Positions 1-8,515 of a DNA stretch of 64,000 bases are shown here, piece after piece. The position numbers and the translations under genes were made by a program. Below the pieces are notes generated by a model. The model had not been told where the DNA came from. It ran no database searches and saw only the letters and a list, made by a program, of their open reading frames with translations. This stretch comes from Paraburkholderia largidicola (GTDB lineage: Bacteria; Pseudomonadota; Gammaproteobacteria; Burkholderiales; Burkholderiaceae), in NCBI RefSeq assembly GCF_013426895.1, contig NZ_AP023176.1:930001-994000 (forward strand). The letters run 5' to 3'. Numbering within the stretch: the stretch's first letter is position 1; each line of letters begins with the position of its first letter.

Positions 1-373
1 AGGTTGTTTCCCGCGAGGTTATGTCCCGATGAGGCAGTCATCCCGGTTCTCCAGTGTTCCAGTGTATCGGTGAGGAGCAGGCGTCTCTTCGCGACGGGAC
101 GCACTGGTCGGGAAGCAGAGTACGTAAACAAATTTCGCCGACAAAGGTGCAAATGGCGCGTCCATATCGGCGCGTTCACCCATGCGTCTAAAGGATTCCC
201 CAGGTCGCGTGCAGCAAACCCGTGCGTATCAAGCCGCGCAGCGCCGCAATCGCGCCTGGGAACGTGCTCATGCATCGAATCTATAAGTGTTATACGGCGC
301 GTTTGATCGACGCTCGAATTTGCGCTTCCTAGACTCGGCCCGGTTCAAACGATCAACGCCGGGACAATAAAAC
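1..373. other. Upstream region of the porin, no gene seen
   Basis: The only open frame here (4-306, plus) is Arg/Ser/Cys-rich, has no family resemblance and no clear ribosome site, so I do not call it. The last 60 bases probably hold the porin promoter: AT-richer hexamers (TATAAG, TTATAC) occur near 282-292, but no well-spaced -35 was found. Confidence 0.4.
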
Positions 374-1468
374 ATGACGAACTGGAAGTGGTGTGCATCG
401 CTGCTGGGGTTGGCGGCACTGCCTGCAATGGCGCAATCGAGCGTGACGCTCTACGGAAGAGTCGACACCGCGATCGAGTACGCGAACTTCGGACCCAATC
501 ACGTGACCCGCATGGGCAGCGGCAATATCTTCGCGACGAGTTGGGGCCTCAAGGGCACCGAAGACCTGGGCGGCGGCTACGCGGCGGTTTTCAAGCTGGA
601 AAATGGCTTCAACTCGGCGAACGGCACCATCAACAACAACGGCGCGCTGTTTGGCCGCGAGTCGTGGGTCGGCCTGACGGGGCCGTTCGGCGCATTGCAG
701 GCAGGCAATACCTATACGATTCTGCACACGTCGTTCGTCACCTACAGCTTGCCCGGCTACGGCGCGGGTCTCGCGTGGGGCAACGCGTCGAACAACTTCG
801 TCGGCCCGTCGTATCTGCGTGTGAGCAACTCGCTGCGCTATACGTCGCCACGCTTTGCAGGCCTGCTGTTGCGCGCGATGGCCGCGCGCGGCGCGAACGG
901 CGTGGCCAACCAGCCGTCGACGCTCGGCGACACCTACGGCGCAGGGCTGAACTACGCGAACGGGCTGCTTGCGGTCGACGTCGACTACATGCAGCAGAAG
1001 TTCAGCACATCGAGCGCGGCCGCATTGACGGCGAGCAGTCCGACGGCAGCGGGCAATTATCTGCTCGGAGCGATCTCGTACGACTTCGGCGTGATCAAGC
1101 CGTCATTCATCTATCTGCGGCATCGCGGCGGGCCTGACGTCGCGTCGATGGTGCCTGCCACCAGCGCGAACCCGCACAACGACCTGTACGAACTGAACGC
1201 CACGGTCCCCATCGGGCGCGCCTCGCTGTTGCTGAGCTACGGTCACTATCGCAAAGTCGCCGATAGTGACGGCAACGCCGACTCGTATGGCGTGCGGCTC
1301 GATTACCCGGTGTCGAAGCGCACCGTGCTGTACACGGGCGCGGCGATGGTCCGCAACAACGCGCACGCGAGCTTCACGATCAACGGCGCGGCGGGCGGCG
1401 GCGTACCCGTCGCGAAACCGGGCGCGACGGCGAGTTCGATCGTTGCAGGCGTGATGACGGCGTTCTGA
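374..1468 (+). CDS. Gram-negative general porin (OmpC-like)
   Basis: Trimeric outer-membrane beta-barrel for passive diffusion of small hydrophilic solutes. The 364-residue product begins with a short signal peptide ending in AMA-QSSVTLYGRVD, the typical mature start of Burkholderiales porins (SSVTLYG followed by a first strand D/A-I-E-Y). Then come alternating barrel strands (WGLKGTEDLGGGYAAVFKLENGF, loop-3-like RESWVGL) and a C-terminal Phe (VMTAF), the recognition signal for outer-membrane assembly. Length fits the family (350-400). The ATG at 374 is the only start that keeps the signal peptide; the ribosome site is weak. It converges with a LysR gene 13 bp downstream. Substrate specificity cannot be read from sequence. 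Confidence 0.93.
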   Translation: MTNWKWCASLLGLAALPAMAQSSVTLYGRVDTAIEYANFGPNHVTRMGSGNIFATSWGLKGTEDLGGGYAAVFKLENGFNSANGTINNNGALFGRESWVGLTGPFGALQAGNTYTILHTSFVTYSLPGYGAGLAWGNASNNFVGPSYLRVSNSLRYTSPRFAGLLLRAMAARGANGVANQPSTLGDTYGAGLNYANGLLAVDVDYMQQKFSTSSAAALTASSPTAAGNYLLGAISYDFGVIKPSFIYLRHRGGPDVASMVPATSANPHNDLYELNATVPIGRASLLLSYGHYRKVADSDGNADSYGVRLDYPVSKRTVLYTGAAMVRNNAHASFTINGAAGGGVPVAKPGATASSIVAGVMTAF

Positions 1469-1481
1469 TGGGCCGCGCGCG

Positions 1482-2528
1482 TCAGGCTTCGACGTCGGGC
1501 GGCACCGCGAGCCAGCTGTCGAACGGCTCGCGCGAGCCGATGCGAAACAGCTCCATCAGCAGCGCGCGCAGCCAGCGGTGGCCCGGGTCGGCGTCGAAGC
1601 GCCGGTGCCAGTAGGCGTTGACCGACCATGTGGCGGCATCGGCGATTTCGAAAGACGCTGTTTCGCCCGGCGCCGAGAAGGCCTGCGCCACGGTGCGCGG
1701 CAGGATCAGCGCGTAGTCGCAGCGCTGCAGGATGGCGGGCACGACCATGAAGTCCGGCACGGCCGCGCGAATCCGCGAGGTCAGGCCGTGACGTTCGAGC
1801 AGCGCCATTGCTTGCGGATGCGAGGTGACGGCGATAAAACGCAGCGCGGGCGGCACGTTGCGTTCGAGCACGAAGGCATCGTCGAGTCCGAGCCTGTCCG
1901 CGACGCGGCGCGGCATCAGCAGCATGTAGCGCTCCTGCAGCAACTCGCTGCGATGGAAGTGCGGCGACGCGTGCGGAAAATGACCGAGCGCGAAATCGAT
2001 GCGGCCGGATTCGAGCGCGACGTTGAACTGGGCTTCGTCGACATGCAGCGTTTCGATGACCACACCTGGCGCGCGCTCGTCGAGTTCGCGCAGCAGCGTG
2101 GGCAGAAAGGCGCTTTCGGCGAAGTCGCTCATGTGCAGCCGGAAGATGCGGCGCGCGCTCGCAGGGGAGAACTGCGCGCCTTCGTCCAGCACGTCCTGCA
2201 GGATGGTGAGCGCCCGGTCGACGGACGCCGCGAGGCGCTGCGCGCGCGGCGTCGGCTCGACACCGCCGCCTGTGCGCGCGAACAGCGCGTCGCGGAACAT
2301 CAGACGCAAGCGGCCCAATGCGTGGCTCACCGACGGCTGCGTGACGCCGAGCCGCAGCGCTGCGCGCCCGACATGCTTCTCGATGAAGACGGCATGAAAC
2401 GTCTTGAGCAGATTGAGATCGAGGTCCTGGACGCGCAGCCCGTCGCCTTGCGCGGCGACATGGCCGGGCTCGCCAGCCGATGCCGCGAAGTCGTCCGGCT
2501 CGGGCAGTGCGGAGGCAGGGCGGCTCAT
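1482..2528 (-). CDS. LysR-family transcriptional regulator
   Basis: DNA-binding regulator of 348 residues. After a ~35-residue non-conserved extension, the LysR winged helix starts at LDLNLLKTFHAVF and continues through the recognition helix region (LGVTQPSVSHALGRLR) to the wing (ARTGGGVEPTPRA). The rest is a periplasmic-binding-like effector domain with IDFALGHFP typical of the NodD/SyrM/PnbR branch. The ATG at 2528 is chosen because it overlaps the stop of the upstream AraC gene as ATGA (2525-2528), implying translational coupling. An upstream open frame continues far beyond but reads antisense to the AraC gene. Target genes are unknown; the divergent opine-dehydrogenase operon is the best guess from position. 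Confidence 0.9.
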   Translation of the reverse strand: MSRPASALPEPDDFAASAGEPGHVAAQGDGLRVQDLDLNLLKTFHAVFIEKHVGRAALRLGVTQPSVSHALGRLRLMFRDALFARTGGGVEPTPRAQRLAASVDRALTILQDVLDEGAQFSPASARRIFRLHMSDFAESAFLPTLLRELDERAPGVVIETLHVDEAQFNVALESGRIDFALGHFPHASPHFHRSELLQERYMLLMPRRVADRLGLDDAFVLERNVPPALRFIAVTSHPQAMALLERHGLTSRIRAAVPDFMVVPAILQRCDYALILPRTVAQAFSAPGETASFEIADAATWSVNAYWHRRFDADPGHRWLRALLMELFRIGSREPFDSWLAVPPDVEA

Positions 2529-3502
2529 GCGCCGCGCCTTGCCGTCGCGGAGGGCAGGCAGCCGTAGCGCCGCGCATACGCCCTGGCGAAATGCCCAAAG
2601 CTGTTCACGCCATATTCGATCAGCACGTCCGTCACCGCACGCGACGGATCGCGCCGCAACGCGGCATGCACGGCTTCGAGACGCCGCTCGCGGATATACG
2701 CGGCAGGTGTCGTGTCGAGAAAGTCGCGAAAGCCGTTTTGCAACGTACGCGGCGATACACCCGCCTCGCGGGCGAGCGTCGTCATCGGCAGGGGATCGCC
2801 GAGATGCGCGTCGATATAGTCGCGCGCCCGGCGCACATGCGCGGGCAGCGGCGAGGGCGCGCCACGCAGGAGCGCATCCGAATAGCTGTGCGGCAATTGC
2901 GTGAGCAGCACGGTCATCAGCCATTGGGTCAGATCGGGGCCGAGCACGTTCGCTCGCGCGCTGGCGTCGATCTGGCCGGACAGCGCGCACAGATAGCGCA
3001 GCGTGCCCTGGAACACGCCTGCGCCCGTATGCGAAGGGTCGACTGCGAGATCGAATTCGAGCGGTTCGCGCAGCGTGGTTTGCAGCATCTCGGCGAGCTT
3101 CACTTCGAGGGCGGCGCGGTCGATGCGCAACAGCAGATTGCGGCAATCGCGGTCGGTGCGAATGCGCACCGCGCGCGTCGGCGATGACACGCTCATGCCG
3201 CCCGCGCTCACCGACGCGCGCTCGCCGCCCGACTGCAGCTCGCAGCGGCCCGCCAATGTCGAGCGAAACAGATACTGGCCAGCGAGATCACCCGCTTCGA
3301 TCGACGTCTCACGCCCGTAGCACAGCTCCAGCAGGCTCGCGCGATGCAGCGCGACGCCATATAGTTCGGCGCGCAGCGGACCGCGCCCGGCCACTTCCAT
3401 GCGGTGCGGACACAAGAGTTGCGACACTTCGCGCTCGATGTCTTCACATGCATGCGAAGCATCGAGCCGGTTGCGATGAGTGCGGGAGATCGCGATTTCC
3501 AT
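2525..3502 (-). CDS. AraC-family regulator (AraC-binding-like N domain)
   Basis: 325-residue regulator. Residues ~20-200 resemble the AraC-binding-like domain of AndR/XylS-type activators; the last ~100 residues carry two HTH motifs (MTTLAREAGVSPRTLQNGFR and the signature GVNSFGHFARAYARRYG). The frame is open far upstream, but the conserved part starts near the ATG at 3502 (MEIAISRTH). It is divergent from the opine-dehydrogenase-like gene (208 bp apart) and overlaps the downstream LysR gene by 4 bp, so two regulators of different classes are probably made from one mRNA. Likely role, inferred from position: control of the divergent dehydrogenase pair in response to a small acidic or aromatic effector. 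Confidence 0.88.
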   Translation of the reverse strand: MEIAISRTHRNRLDASHACEDIEREVSQLLCPHRMEVAGRGPLRAELYGVALHRASLLELCYGRETSIEAGDLAGQYLFRSTLAGRCELQSGGERASVSAGGMSVSSPTRAVRIRTDRDCRNLLLRIDRAALEVKLAEMLQTTLREPLEFDLAVDPSHTGAGVFQGTLRYLCALSGQIDASARANVLGPDLTQWLMTVLLTQLPHSYSDALLRGAPSPLPAHVRRARDYIDAHLGDPLPMTTLAREAGVSPRTLQNGFRDFLDTTPAAYIRERRLEAVHAALRRDPSRAVTDVLIEYGVNSFGHFARAYARRYGCLPSATARRGA

Positions 3503-3709
3503 GAGTTTTGCCTGACGGCTAATACATTGCGCCGCCGTCGATGATGGAGGAGACAAATTGTCCGCGCAAGGACGGAATGACCCGTATTGCATGTGGGGCT
3601 GTATGTATCGGCGACGACATTGCCGGTTTTGAATGCCCGTTGCGCGTATTGAAGCGCCGCGCCGCGACATGCCGCGTAGTCTCGATGCCATTGCACAAGG
3701 AGGCTCACG

Positions 3710-4816
3710 ATGAAAGTCAGCGTATTGGGCGGCGGGCACGGTTGCTATGCGGCCGTGATCGACATGATCGAGAAGGGACATGACGTGACATGGTGGCGCC
3801 GCGATCTCGCGGCGTCGGCGCGGCTGCGCGAACTGGGCGCGCTGCACGTGACGGACTATCACGGACAACGGCGCGTGCCGATTGGCGATGGCGCGGGGAT
3901 GATTCACATCGTCGACGAACTGGCCGATGCGACGCGCACGGCGCAGCTCATCGTCATTCCGCTGCCTGCGATCACACACGAAGCACTGGCTGCGCAACTC
4001 GCGCCGCTGCTGACGGACGGGCAGGTCGTCTATCTTCCGCCGGGCACGTTCGGCAGCTATGTGTTCGCGAAGGCGATGGCCGACGCGGACAACACGAGCC
4101 GCGTCGCGTTCGCTGAAACAGGCACGCTGCCCTACCTGGTGCGCAAGCACGGCGAGAACGATGTCGTCATCAGCGCCTACGCCACGCGCCTGCCGACGGG
4201 CGTGTTTCCCGCCAATGCGTCGCAATGGGCGCTGCCGTTGCTGCAGGACGCGTATCCGTCCATCGAGCCGATCGAAGACGCATTGTCGGGTGCGCTGATG
4301 AACGCCGGCCCCGTGATACATCCGCCGCTCATCATGATGAACGCGGGACCGCTCGAACACTTCGCGTCGTGGGATATTCACAACGAAGGCACGCAGCCGT
4401 CGATCCGCAGCGTGACCAGCGCGCTCGACGCGGAACGCGTGGCGGTGCGTGAGGCGCTCGGTTATCGCGCGCCGCATTTCCCGCTCGCCGATCACTACGC
4501 GAGCGAGGGCGACGAATGGATGTACGGACGTGGCGCGCACGGCAAGCTGACCGACAGCGGCGACTGGCGCGAGCATATCGATCTGCGCACGCATCGCTAC
4601 ATGCTGGAAGACACGCGACTGGGGCTGTCGTTCATCGTGTCGTGCGGACGCTGGGCCGGCGTGCCGACGCCTGTCGCGCAGGGGCTGCTGAGCATCGCGG
4701 GCGCGGCTGTCGGGCGCGATCTGTACGGCGAGGGACGCACGCTGGAGCGGCTCGGACTCGCGGCGTTGTCGCGCGCGGACATGTCCGCGTTGCTGGCGAA
4801 CGGGATCGCGTCATGA
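3710..4816 (+). CDS. NAD/NADP octopine/nopaline dehydrogenase-family protein
   Basis: 368-residue NAD(P)-dependent oxidoreductase. An N-terminal Rossmann motif (VSVLGGGHGCYAAV, residues 3-16) is followed by an all-helical C-terminal opine-dehydrogenase-like domain with conserved stretches (NAGPVIHPP and NAGPLEH, about residues 200-220) and a putative catalytic His in that region. Family members form or oxidise the secondary amine bond of opines (amino acid plus 2-oxo acid). The start has a strong ribosome site (AAGGAGG ending 8 bases upstream). The stop overlaps the next start (ATGA, 4813-4816). No opine transport genes are adjacent, so it may act on an internal metabolite; the pairing with a hydroxyacyl-CoA dehydrogenase suggests a hydroxy/amino-acid catabolic route. 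Substrate unknown. Confidence 0.82.
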   Translation: MKVSVLGGGHGCYAAVIDMIEKGHDVTWWRRDLAASARLRELGALHVTDYHGQRRVPIGDGAGMIHIVDELADATRTAQLIVIPLPAITHEALAAQLAPLLTDGQVVYLPPGTFGSYVFAKAMADADNTSRVAFAETGTLPYLVRKHGENDVVISAYATRLPTGVFPANASQWALPLLQDAYPSIEPIEDALSGALMNAGPVIHPPLIMMNAGPLEHFASWDIHNEGTQPSIRSVTSALDAERVAVREALGYRAPHFPLADHYASEGDEWMYGRGAHGKLTDSGDWREHIDLRTHRYMLEDTRLGLSFIVSCGRWAGVPTPVAQGLLSIAGAAVGRDLYGEGRTLERLGLAALSRADMSALLANGIAS

Positions 4817-5838
4817 CGGACACGACGCTGTCGCCGGTGCGGCATGTGCATATCGTCGGCGCGGGGCGCATGGGGCAGGGGATTGCGCTGGCGTTTGCGT
4901 TCGCCGGGTTGCGCGCGACGCTGATCGATTTCAAGGCGCGCGATCCGGTTGCGCGTGAAGCGTTCGCGCGAACCGCCCTCGCTGACATCGCGAAACAGCT
5001 GCAGGTGCAAGCGGCACTCGGACGCATCACGCGGCAGCAGGCGGATGAGGCGATGCAGCGTGTCGATATCGTCGATCGCGAGGAGGCGCAACAGGGGCTG
5101 GCCGCATCGCGGATCGTATTCGAAGCGGTGCCCGAAGTGCTCGATGCGAAGAAAGAAGTGTTCGCGTGGCTCGGTGAATTTACCGCTGCCAGCACCGTGA
5201 TCGCATCGACCACATCCACATTTCTCGTCACCGGGTTGCAGCGGATCGTCACGCATCCGCAGCGGCTGTTGAATGCGCACTGGTTGAATCCGGCCCATCT
5301 GATGCCATTGGTCGAAGTCAGCCGCAGCGAAACGACGGATGCCGCGGTCGTCGCGCAAGTGGTCGATCTGCTTGCGCGGATCGGCAAGAAGCCCGTCGTG
5401 TGTGCGCCGTCGGCGGGCTATATCGTGCCGCGTATTCAGGCACTGGCGATGAACGAGGCGGCGCGCATGGTCGAAGAAGGCGTCGCGAGCGCCGAGGATA
5501 TCGACACGGCAATACGCACGGGCTTCGGCCTGCGCTTTGCGGTGCTCGGCTTGCTTGAATTTATCGATTGGGGCGGCTGCGACATTCTCTACTACGCGTC
5601 GCACTACCTCGCGAAGGAGAAGGGCGAGCGGTTCCTGCCCGCGGAAATCGTCAGCGGCAATATGGCGGCGTCACGTAAAGGCTTGCGCGATAAGACGGGG
5701 TTTTATGATTACCGCAACGTCGATGTCGACATGTATGTGAAAGAGCGGCTCGAAACGTTTGGACGCATGCTCGATCATCTCGGTCTCGCGCCTGCGTTCA
5801 ATACAGCGAATAGCGCGAGTACGTCTCGATCGGAATGA
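4813..5838 (+). CDS. 3-hydroxyacyl-CoA dehydrogenase-like NAD-binding protein
   Basis: 341-residue protein of the 3-hydroxyacyl-CoA/3-hydroxybutyryl-CoA dehydrogenase family. The Rossmann motif VHIVGAGRMGQGIALAFAFAG is at residues ~11-30. A family S-T-S block follows (STTSTFLVTGL) and then the NAHWLNPAHLMPLVEV segment, where His and Asn normally form the catalytic pair. The C-terminal helical domain (GYIVPRIQALAMNEA, then GFGLRFAVLG) is complete. The ATG at 4813 overlaps the upstream stop, so the two dehydrogenases are coupled. The 3' end runs 41 bp into the 3' end of the convergent LacI-type gene (5798-5838), unusual for two intact genes. L-carnitine dehydrogenase or a hydroxy-acid dehydrogenase are alternatives to a true CoA-ester enzyme. 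Confidence 0.84.
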   Translation: MTDTTLSPVRHVHIVGAGRMGQGIALAFAFAGLRATLIDFKARDPVAREAFARTALADIAKQLQVQAALGRITRQQADEAMQRVDIVDREEAQQGLAASRIVFEAVPEVLDAKKEVFAWLGEFTAASTVIASTTSTFLVTGLQRIVTHPQRLLNAHWLNPAHLMPLVEVSRSETTDAAVVAQVVDLLARIGKKPVVCAPSAGYIVPRIQALAMNEAARMVEEGVASAEDIDTAIRTGFGLRFAVLGLLEFIDWGGCDILYYASHYLAKEKGERFLPAEIVSGNMAASRKGLRDKTGFYDYRNVDVDMYVKERLETFGRMLDHLGLAPAFNTANSASTSRSE

Positions 5839-6823
5839 TGGCTTGTGAAGGCACGGCCGCGCCTTCGCGCGCGGCCTTCAGATGATCGACGGCGGTGCGC
5901 AGCATGAGGCGCATGTCCTGCGTCAACAGATAGTCGATCGCATCGGAGCGCAACAGAGGCTCCGTGATGCGGTTGACCTCGTGAGTTACATAGAGCGTGC
6001 GGCCCGTCAGATTGTGCTCGCGCAGCGCGGCAGCAAGCCCCTCGTTACCACCCGCGACGTTGTAGATGCCGTCGAGCTTGCCGTGCGCCTTCAGGAAGCG
6101 GGTTGTCGCTTCGTAAGTCGCTGCGCCGGAGTCAGCGCCCTTAATCACCTCGACCAGATTCACATGCGGGAACCGTTGGCGCAATAGCGAACGGAAGCCG
6201 ATCTCGCGATCCTCGTGACAGGTGTACGAAAACGTCGCGACGATCACGGCGACATCGGGCGACGCATGCGCCTGCAGATGCCGTCCGAGTAAAAAAGCCG
6301 CCGACTGTCCGGCCGCGCGGTTGTTGACGCCGACGTATGTGTGACGCGCGTCGGCGTCCACATCCGTGATCAGCGTGACGACGGGTTTGCCCGCCGCCAT
6401 GCATTCGCGCAATGCCGACGACGTCGTCGCGGTGTTCGTGCAGATGATGCCGATGCCGTCCACTTCCGCCGTCGCCTTCCGGATACGGGCCGCGACTTCT
6501 TCGTCGGATTCCCCGACGCATCTCTCTACCTCGAGCCGCACACCGTTGGCGTCGAACTCCGCTTCGAGCGCTATTGCCGTTCGGATCAACTCGTCGGTGA
6601 ACGCATCGCCTGCTTGCGCGAGCAGCCGGAAATCATAGGCGGCCTGCTTCGCGCGAACGGCTGACTTTGCGGATGAACCTGTGCCGAGTTGCTTCAACGC
6701 CGCCTCGACTGCATGGCGCGTGCGCGGGTGTACGCCGGGCCTGTCGTTCAGCGCGCGATCGATCGTCGCGCGGCTGAGCTGCGTGATCTCCATGAGTTGC
6801 TTGAGCGTCGGCTTGCTTTTCAT
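5798..6823 (-). CDS. LacI-family transcriptional regulator
   Basis: 341-residue sugar-type repressor. The N-terminal HTH (LKQLMEITQLSRATIDRALN, residues 7-26) is followed by the hinge helix (RTRHAVEAALKQLG) and a periplasmic-binding-protein fold (residues ~65-335) of the ribose/inositol class (TYVGVNNRAAGQSAAFLLGRHL). It is divergent from the desaturase/Rieske/sugar-binding genes and has candidate operators in between (6874-6966), so it probably represses that operon until a sugar or inositol-like ligand binds. Its own periplasmic-type domain parallels the substrate-binding protein encoded at 8516-9550. Its 3' end overlaps the convergent dehydrogenase gene by 41 bp. Confidence 0.9.
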   Translation of the reverse strand: MKSKPTLKQLMEITQLSRATIDRALNDRPGVHPRTRHAVEAALKQLGTGSSAKSAVRAKQAAYDFRLLAQAGDAFTDELIRTAIALEAEFDANGVRLEVERCVGESDEEVAARIRKATAEVDGIGIICTNTATTSSALRECMAAGKPVVTLITDVDADARHTYVGVNNRAAGQSAAFLLGRHLQAHASPDVAVIVATFSYTCHEDREIGFRSLLRQRFPHVNLVEVIKGADSGAATYEATTRFLKAHGKLDGIYNVAGGNEGLAAALREHNLTGRTLYVTHEVNRITEPLLRSDAIDYLLTQDMRLMLRTAVDHLKAAREGAAVPSQAIIPIETYSRYSLY

Positions 6824-6873
6824 CGTGGGTCCCCGCGCGGCGGTTTGAGTGATTTGCGTTGGCTCGATTTTGA

Positions 6874-6966
6874 TTCATTTTGAGGCGTTTGTGTGAGGTG
6901 TCAGCTAGCGGCGCCGCATTGTCACGCCGTCAATGTCATGGATTACCCTTGATAACTCAAAATGAG
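6874..6966. promoter_or_regulatory. Candidate paired LacI-type operators in the divergent promoter
   Basis: CTCAAAATGAG (6956-6966) is a quasi-palindrome with CTCA/TGAG arms. A near-identical copy in reverse orientation, TTCATTTTGAG, lies at 6874-6884, 82 bp away, close to eight helical turns. Both are in the 225-bp space between the divergent LacI-type gene and the desaturase gene, the expected place for autoregulation and looping. Assignment to this regulator is inference. Confidence 0.5.
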
Positions 6967-7048
6967 GCATAAACGGCTTTGACGGGTGCTCATAACGAGG
7001 CTTTAATGCACTCAACGATGATCACTGCCTCAGCATCAGGAGCCATGC

Positions 7049-8107
7049 ATGTCCGCACAGCAAGACAACTCGAAACCAATCACGATGGACGACTGGTACA
7101 AATGCCCGCTCGACCGCAAGGTGCTCAAGGAACTCACGCGCCGCAACGACCGCGACGCGCTCCTCTACCTGAGCGGCTTTCTCGCGATGGTCGCAGGCAG
7201 CGGCGTGCTCGCGTCGCTGTCGCTCGGCACGTGGTGGTGCGTGCCCGCGTTCCTGCTCTACGGGACGATCTACGCGTTCGCCGAAGCGATGGAACACGAA
7301 CTGCGCCATCGCACGCCGTTTCGCAGCGAATGGCTGAACGCGTCGGTGCACTGGCTGATCTGCTTCATGACGTGGCGCGAGCAGATCTACAGCCGCTGGT
7401 CGCATGCGCAACATCACACGTACACGCATCTGACGGCAACCGTGCCCGCCGATGTCGAAATCGCCGTGAAGCGGCCGCCGAACTATCTGAAGCTCGCAAC
7501 CGATTTTCTGCGCGTCTCGCACGGCATTCATCATCTCGGCAACATCGTGCTCCACAGCCTCGGCATCGTGTCGCGCAGCGCGAAAGCCGTCGTGCCTCCG
7601 ATCGAATATCGCGCGATGTGCCGGAATTCGAGGATCGTCCTCGCGCTATATGTGGGTGTGATTGCGTGGGCGATCGTCGCGCATAGCTGGCTGCCTGTCA
7701 TGTTTCTTCTTTTGCCGCGTGCGTACGGCGCATGGCTGCATGAACTGCTGGCCATCACGCAGCACACGGGGCTGCGCGAGAACGAACTCGACCACCGCTT
7801 CTCGACGCGAACCATCCGGCTCAATCCTGTTCTCCAGTTGCTGTACTGGAACATGAACTATCACGTCGAGCATCACATGTTTCCGAACGTGCCGTTTCAC
7901 GCGCTGCCGAAATTGCGCAAGGCAATCGAGGCGGACCTGCCGCCCGCTTACGACGGATTGTTCAGCGCCTGGAGCGAGATTCTGCACTTCCTGCGCACGC
8001 AGCGGCACGACCCGGAATACATGATCACGCCGCGCGTGCCGGACAAGGCGCCCGCCGCGCAAGCGCAACCCTCCGACGACGAAGCACTCGTCGCCCAGCC
8101 ACGCTGA
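7049..8107 (+). CDS. Membrane fatty-acid-desaturase-type di-iron oxygenase (MocD-like)
   Basis: 352-residue integral membrane enzyme with the histidine boxes of the desaturase/alkane-hydroxylase superfamily: HELRH (~residues 90-94), HAQHH (~120) and a final HVEHH (~272) followed by MFPNVPFH. Hydrophobic segments flank the boxes. Such enzymes bind a di-iron centre and use O2 with electrons from a ferredoxin; the Rieske ferredoxin 18 bp downstream is the obvious donor. The desaturase + Rieske pair with a sugar-binding protein matches the rhizobial rhizopine genes mocD, mocE and mocB, where MocD/MocE are thought to demethylate a methoxy-inositol amine. The actual substrate here is not shown. AGGAG sits 6 bases before the ATG. 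Confidence 0.85.
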   Translation: MSAQQDNSKPITMDDWYKCPLDRKVLKELTRRNDRDALLYLSGFLAMVAGSGVLASLSLGTWWCVPAFLLYGTIYAFAEAMEHELRHRTPFRSEWLNASVHWLICFMTWREQIYSRWSHAQHHTYTHLTATVPADVEIAVKRPPNYLKLATDFLRVSHGIHHLGNIVLHSLGIVSRSAKAVVPPIEYRAMCRNSRIVLALYVGVIAWAIVAHSWLPVMFLLLPRAYGAWLHELLAITQHTGLRENELDHRFSTRTIRLNPVLQLLYWNMNYHVEHHMFPNVPFHALPKLRKAIEADLPPAYDGLFSAWSEILHFLRTQRHDPEYMITPRVPDKAPAAQAQPSDDEALVAQPR

Positions 8108-8125
8108 ACACGAACGGAGCACGCA

Positions 8126-8449
8126 ATGAACATCCTGCAATGGCATCAGGTCTGCGCATGCGACGACATCGACGAAGAAGACGTGATGGAGTTCGAGCAC
8201 GAAGGCAAGCTGTACGCGGTCTATCACACGGCCACGGGATTCTACGCAACAGCGGGACTTTGCACGCATGAAACGGCGCGGCTCGCTGATGGTTTTGTGT
8301 TCGGCGAGGTGATCGAGTGCCCGATGCACATGGGGCGCTTTCACATCCCGACGGGCGCCGCGAAGGGCGCGCCCGTGTGTGTGAACCTCGTCACATATCC
8401 CGTGAAGACGGAAGACGGCAACGTATTCATCGGCCTCGCCGCCGATTGA
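8126..8449 (+). CDS. Rieske [2Fe-2S] ferredoxin (MocE-like)
   Basis: 107-residue soluble ferredoxin. The two Rieske ligand motifs are clear: C46-T-H48 and C65-P-M-H68, each one Cys and one His holding a [2Fe-2S] cluster. It is the size of MocE/NirD-type carriers and has no reductase domain, so a separate reductase must feed it; none is encoded nearby. It lies 18 bp after the desaturase-type gene, so it is almost certainly that enzyme's electron donor. The start ATG at 8126 is preceded by ACGGAG. Confidence 0.92.
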   Translation: MNILQWHQVCACDDIDEEDVMEFEHEGKLYAVYHTATGFYATAGLCTHETARLADGFVFGEVIECPMHMGRFHIPTGAAKGAPVCVNLVTYPVKTEDGNVFIGLAAD

Positions 8450-8472
8450 TCGAGCAAGGCAACGCAGCAAAA

Positions 8473-8495
8473 CTGCCGGCGCGAGACGCCGGCAG
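8473..8495 (+). promoter_or_regulatory. Intergenic hairpin before the binding-protein gene
   Basis: A perfect 9-bp stem (CTGCCGGCG / CGCCGGCAG) with a 5-base loop, between the Rieske gene and the binding-protein gene and not followed by a T-run. Such hairpins at internal operon positions often stabilise the downstream message, here the high-demand binding protein. Partial termination is the alternative. Confidence 0.55.
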
Positions 8496-8515
8496 CCACA
8501 AACATGGAGACAGCG

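Noticed and set aside
4..306. 100-codon frame at the window start
   Set aside because: No ribosome site, no motif, unlikely composition.
2525..4594. A 689-codon minus-strand open frame
   Set aside because: Only the last 325 codons (AraC) are protein-like; the rest is antisense to the opine-dehydrogenase-like gene and Arg/His-rich.
7646..8470. 274-codon minus-strand frame
   Set aside because: Antisense of the desaturase-like and Rieske genes, whose ligand motifs are intact on the plus strand.
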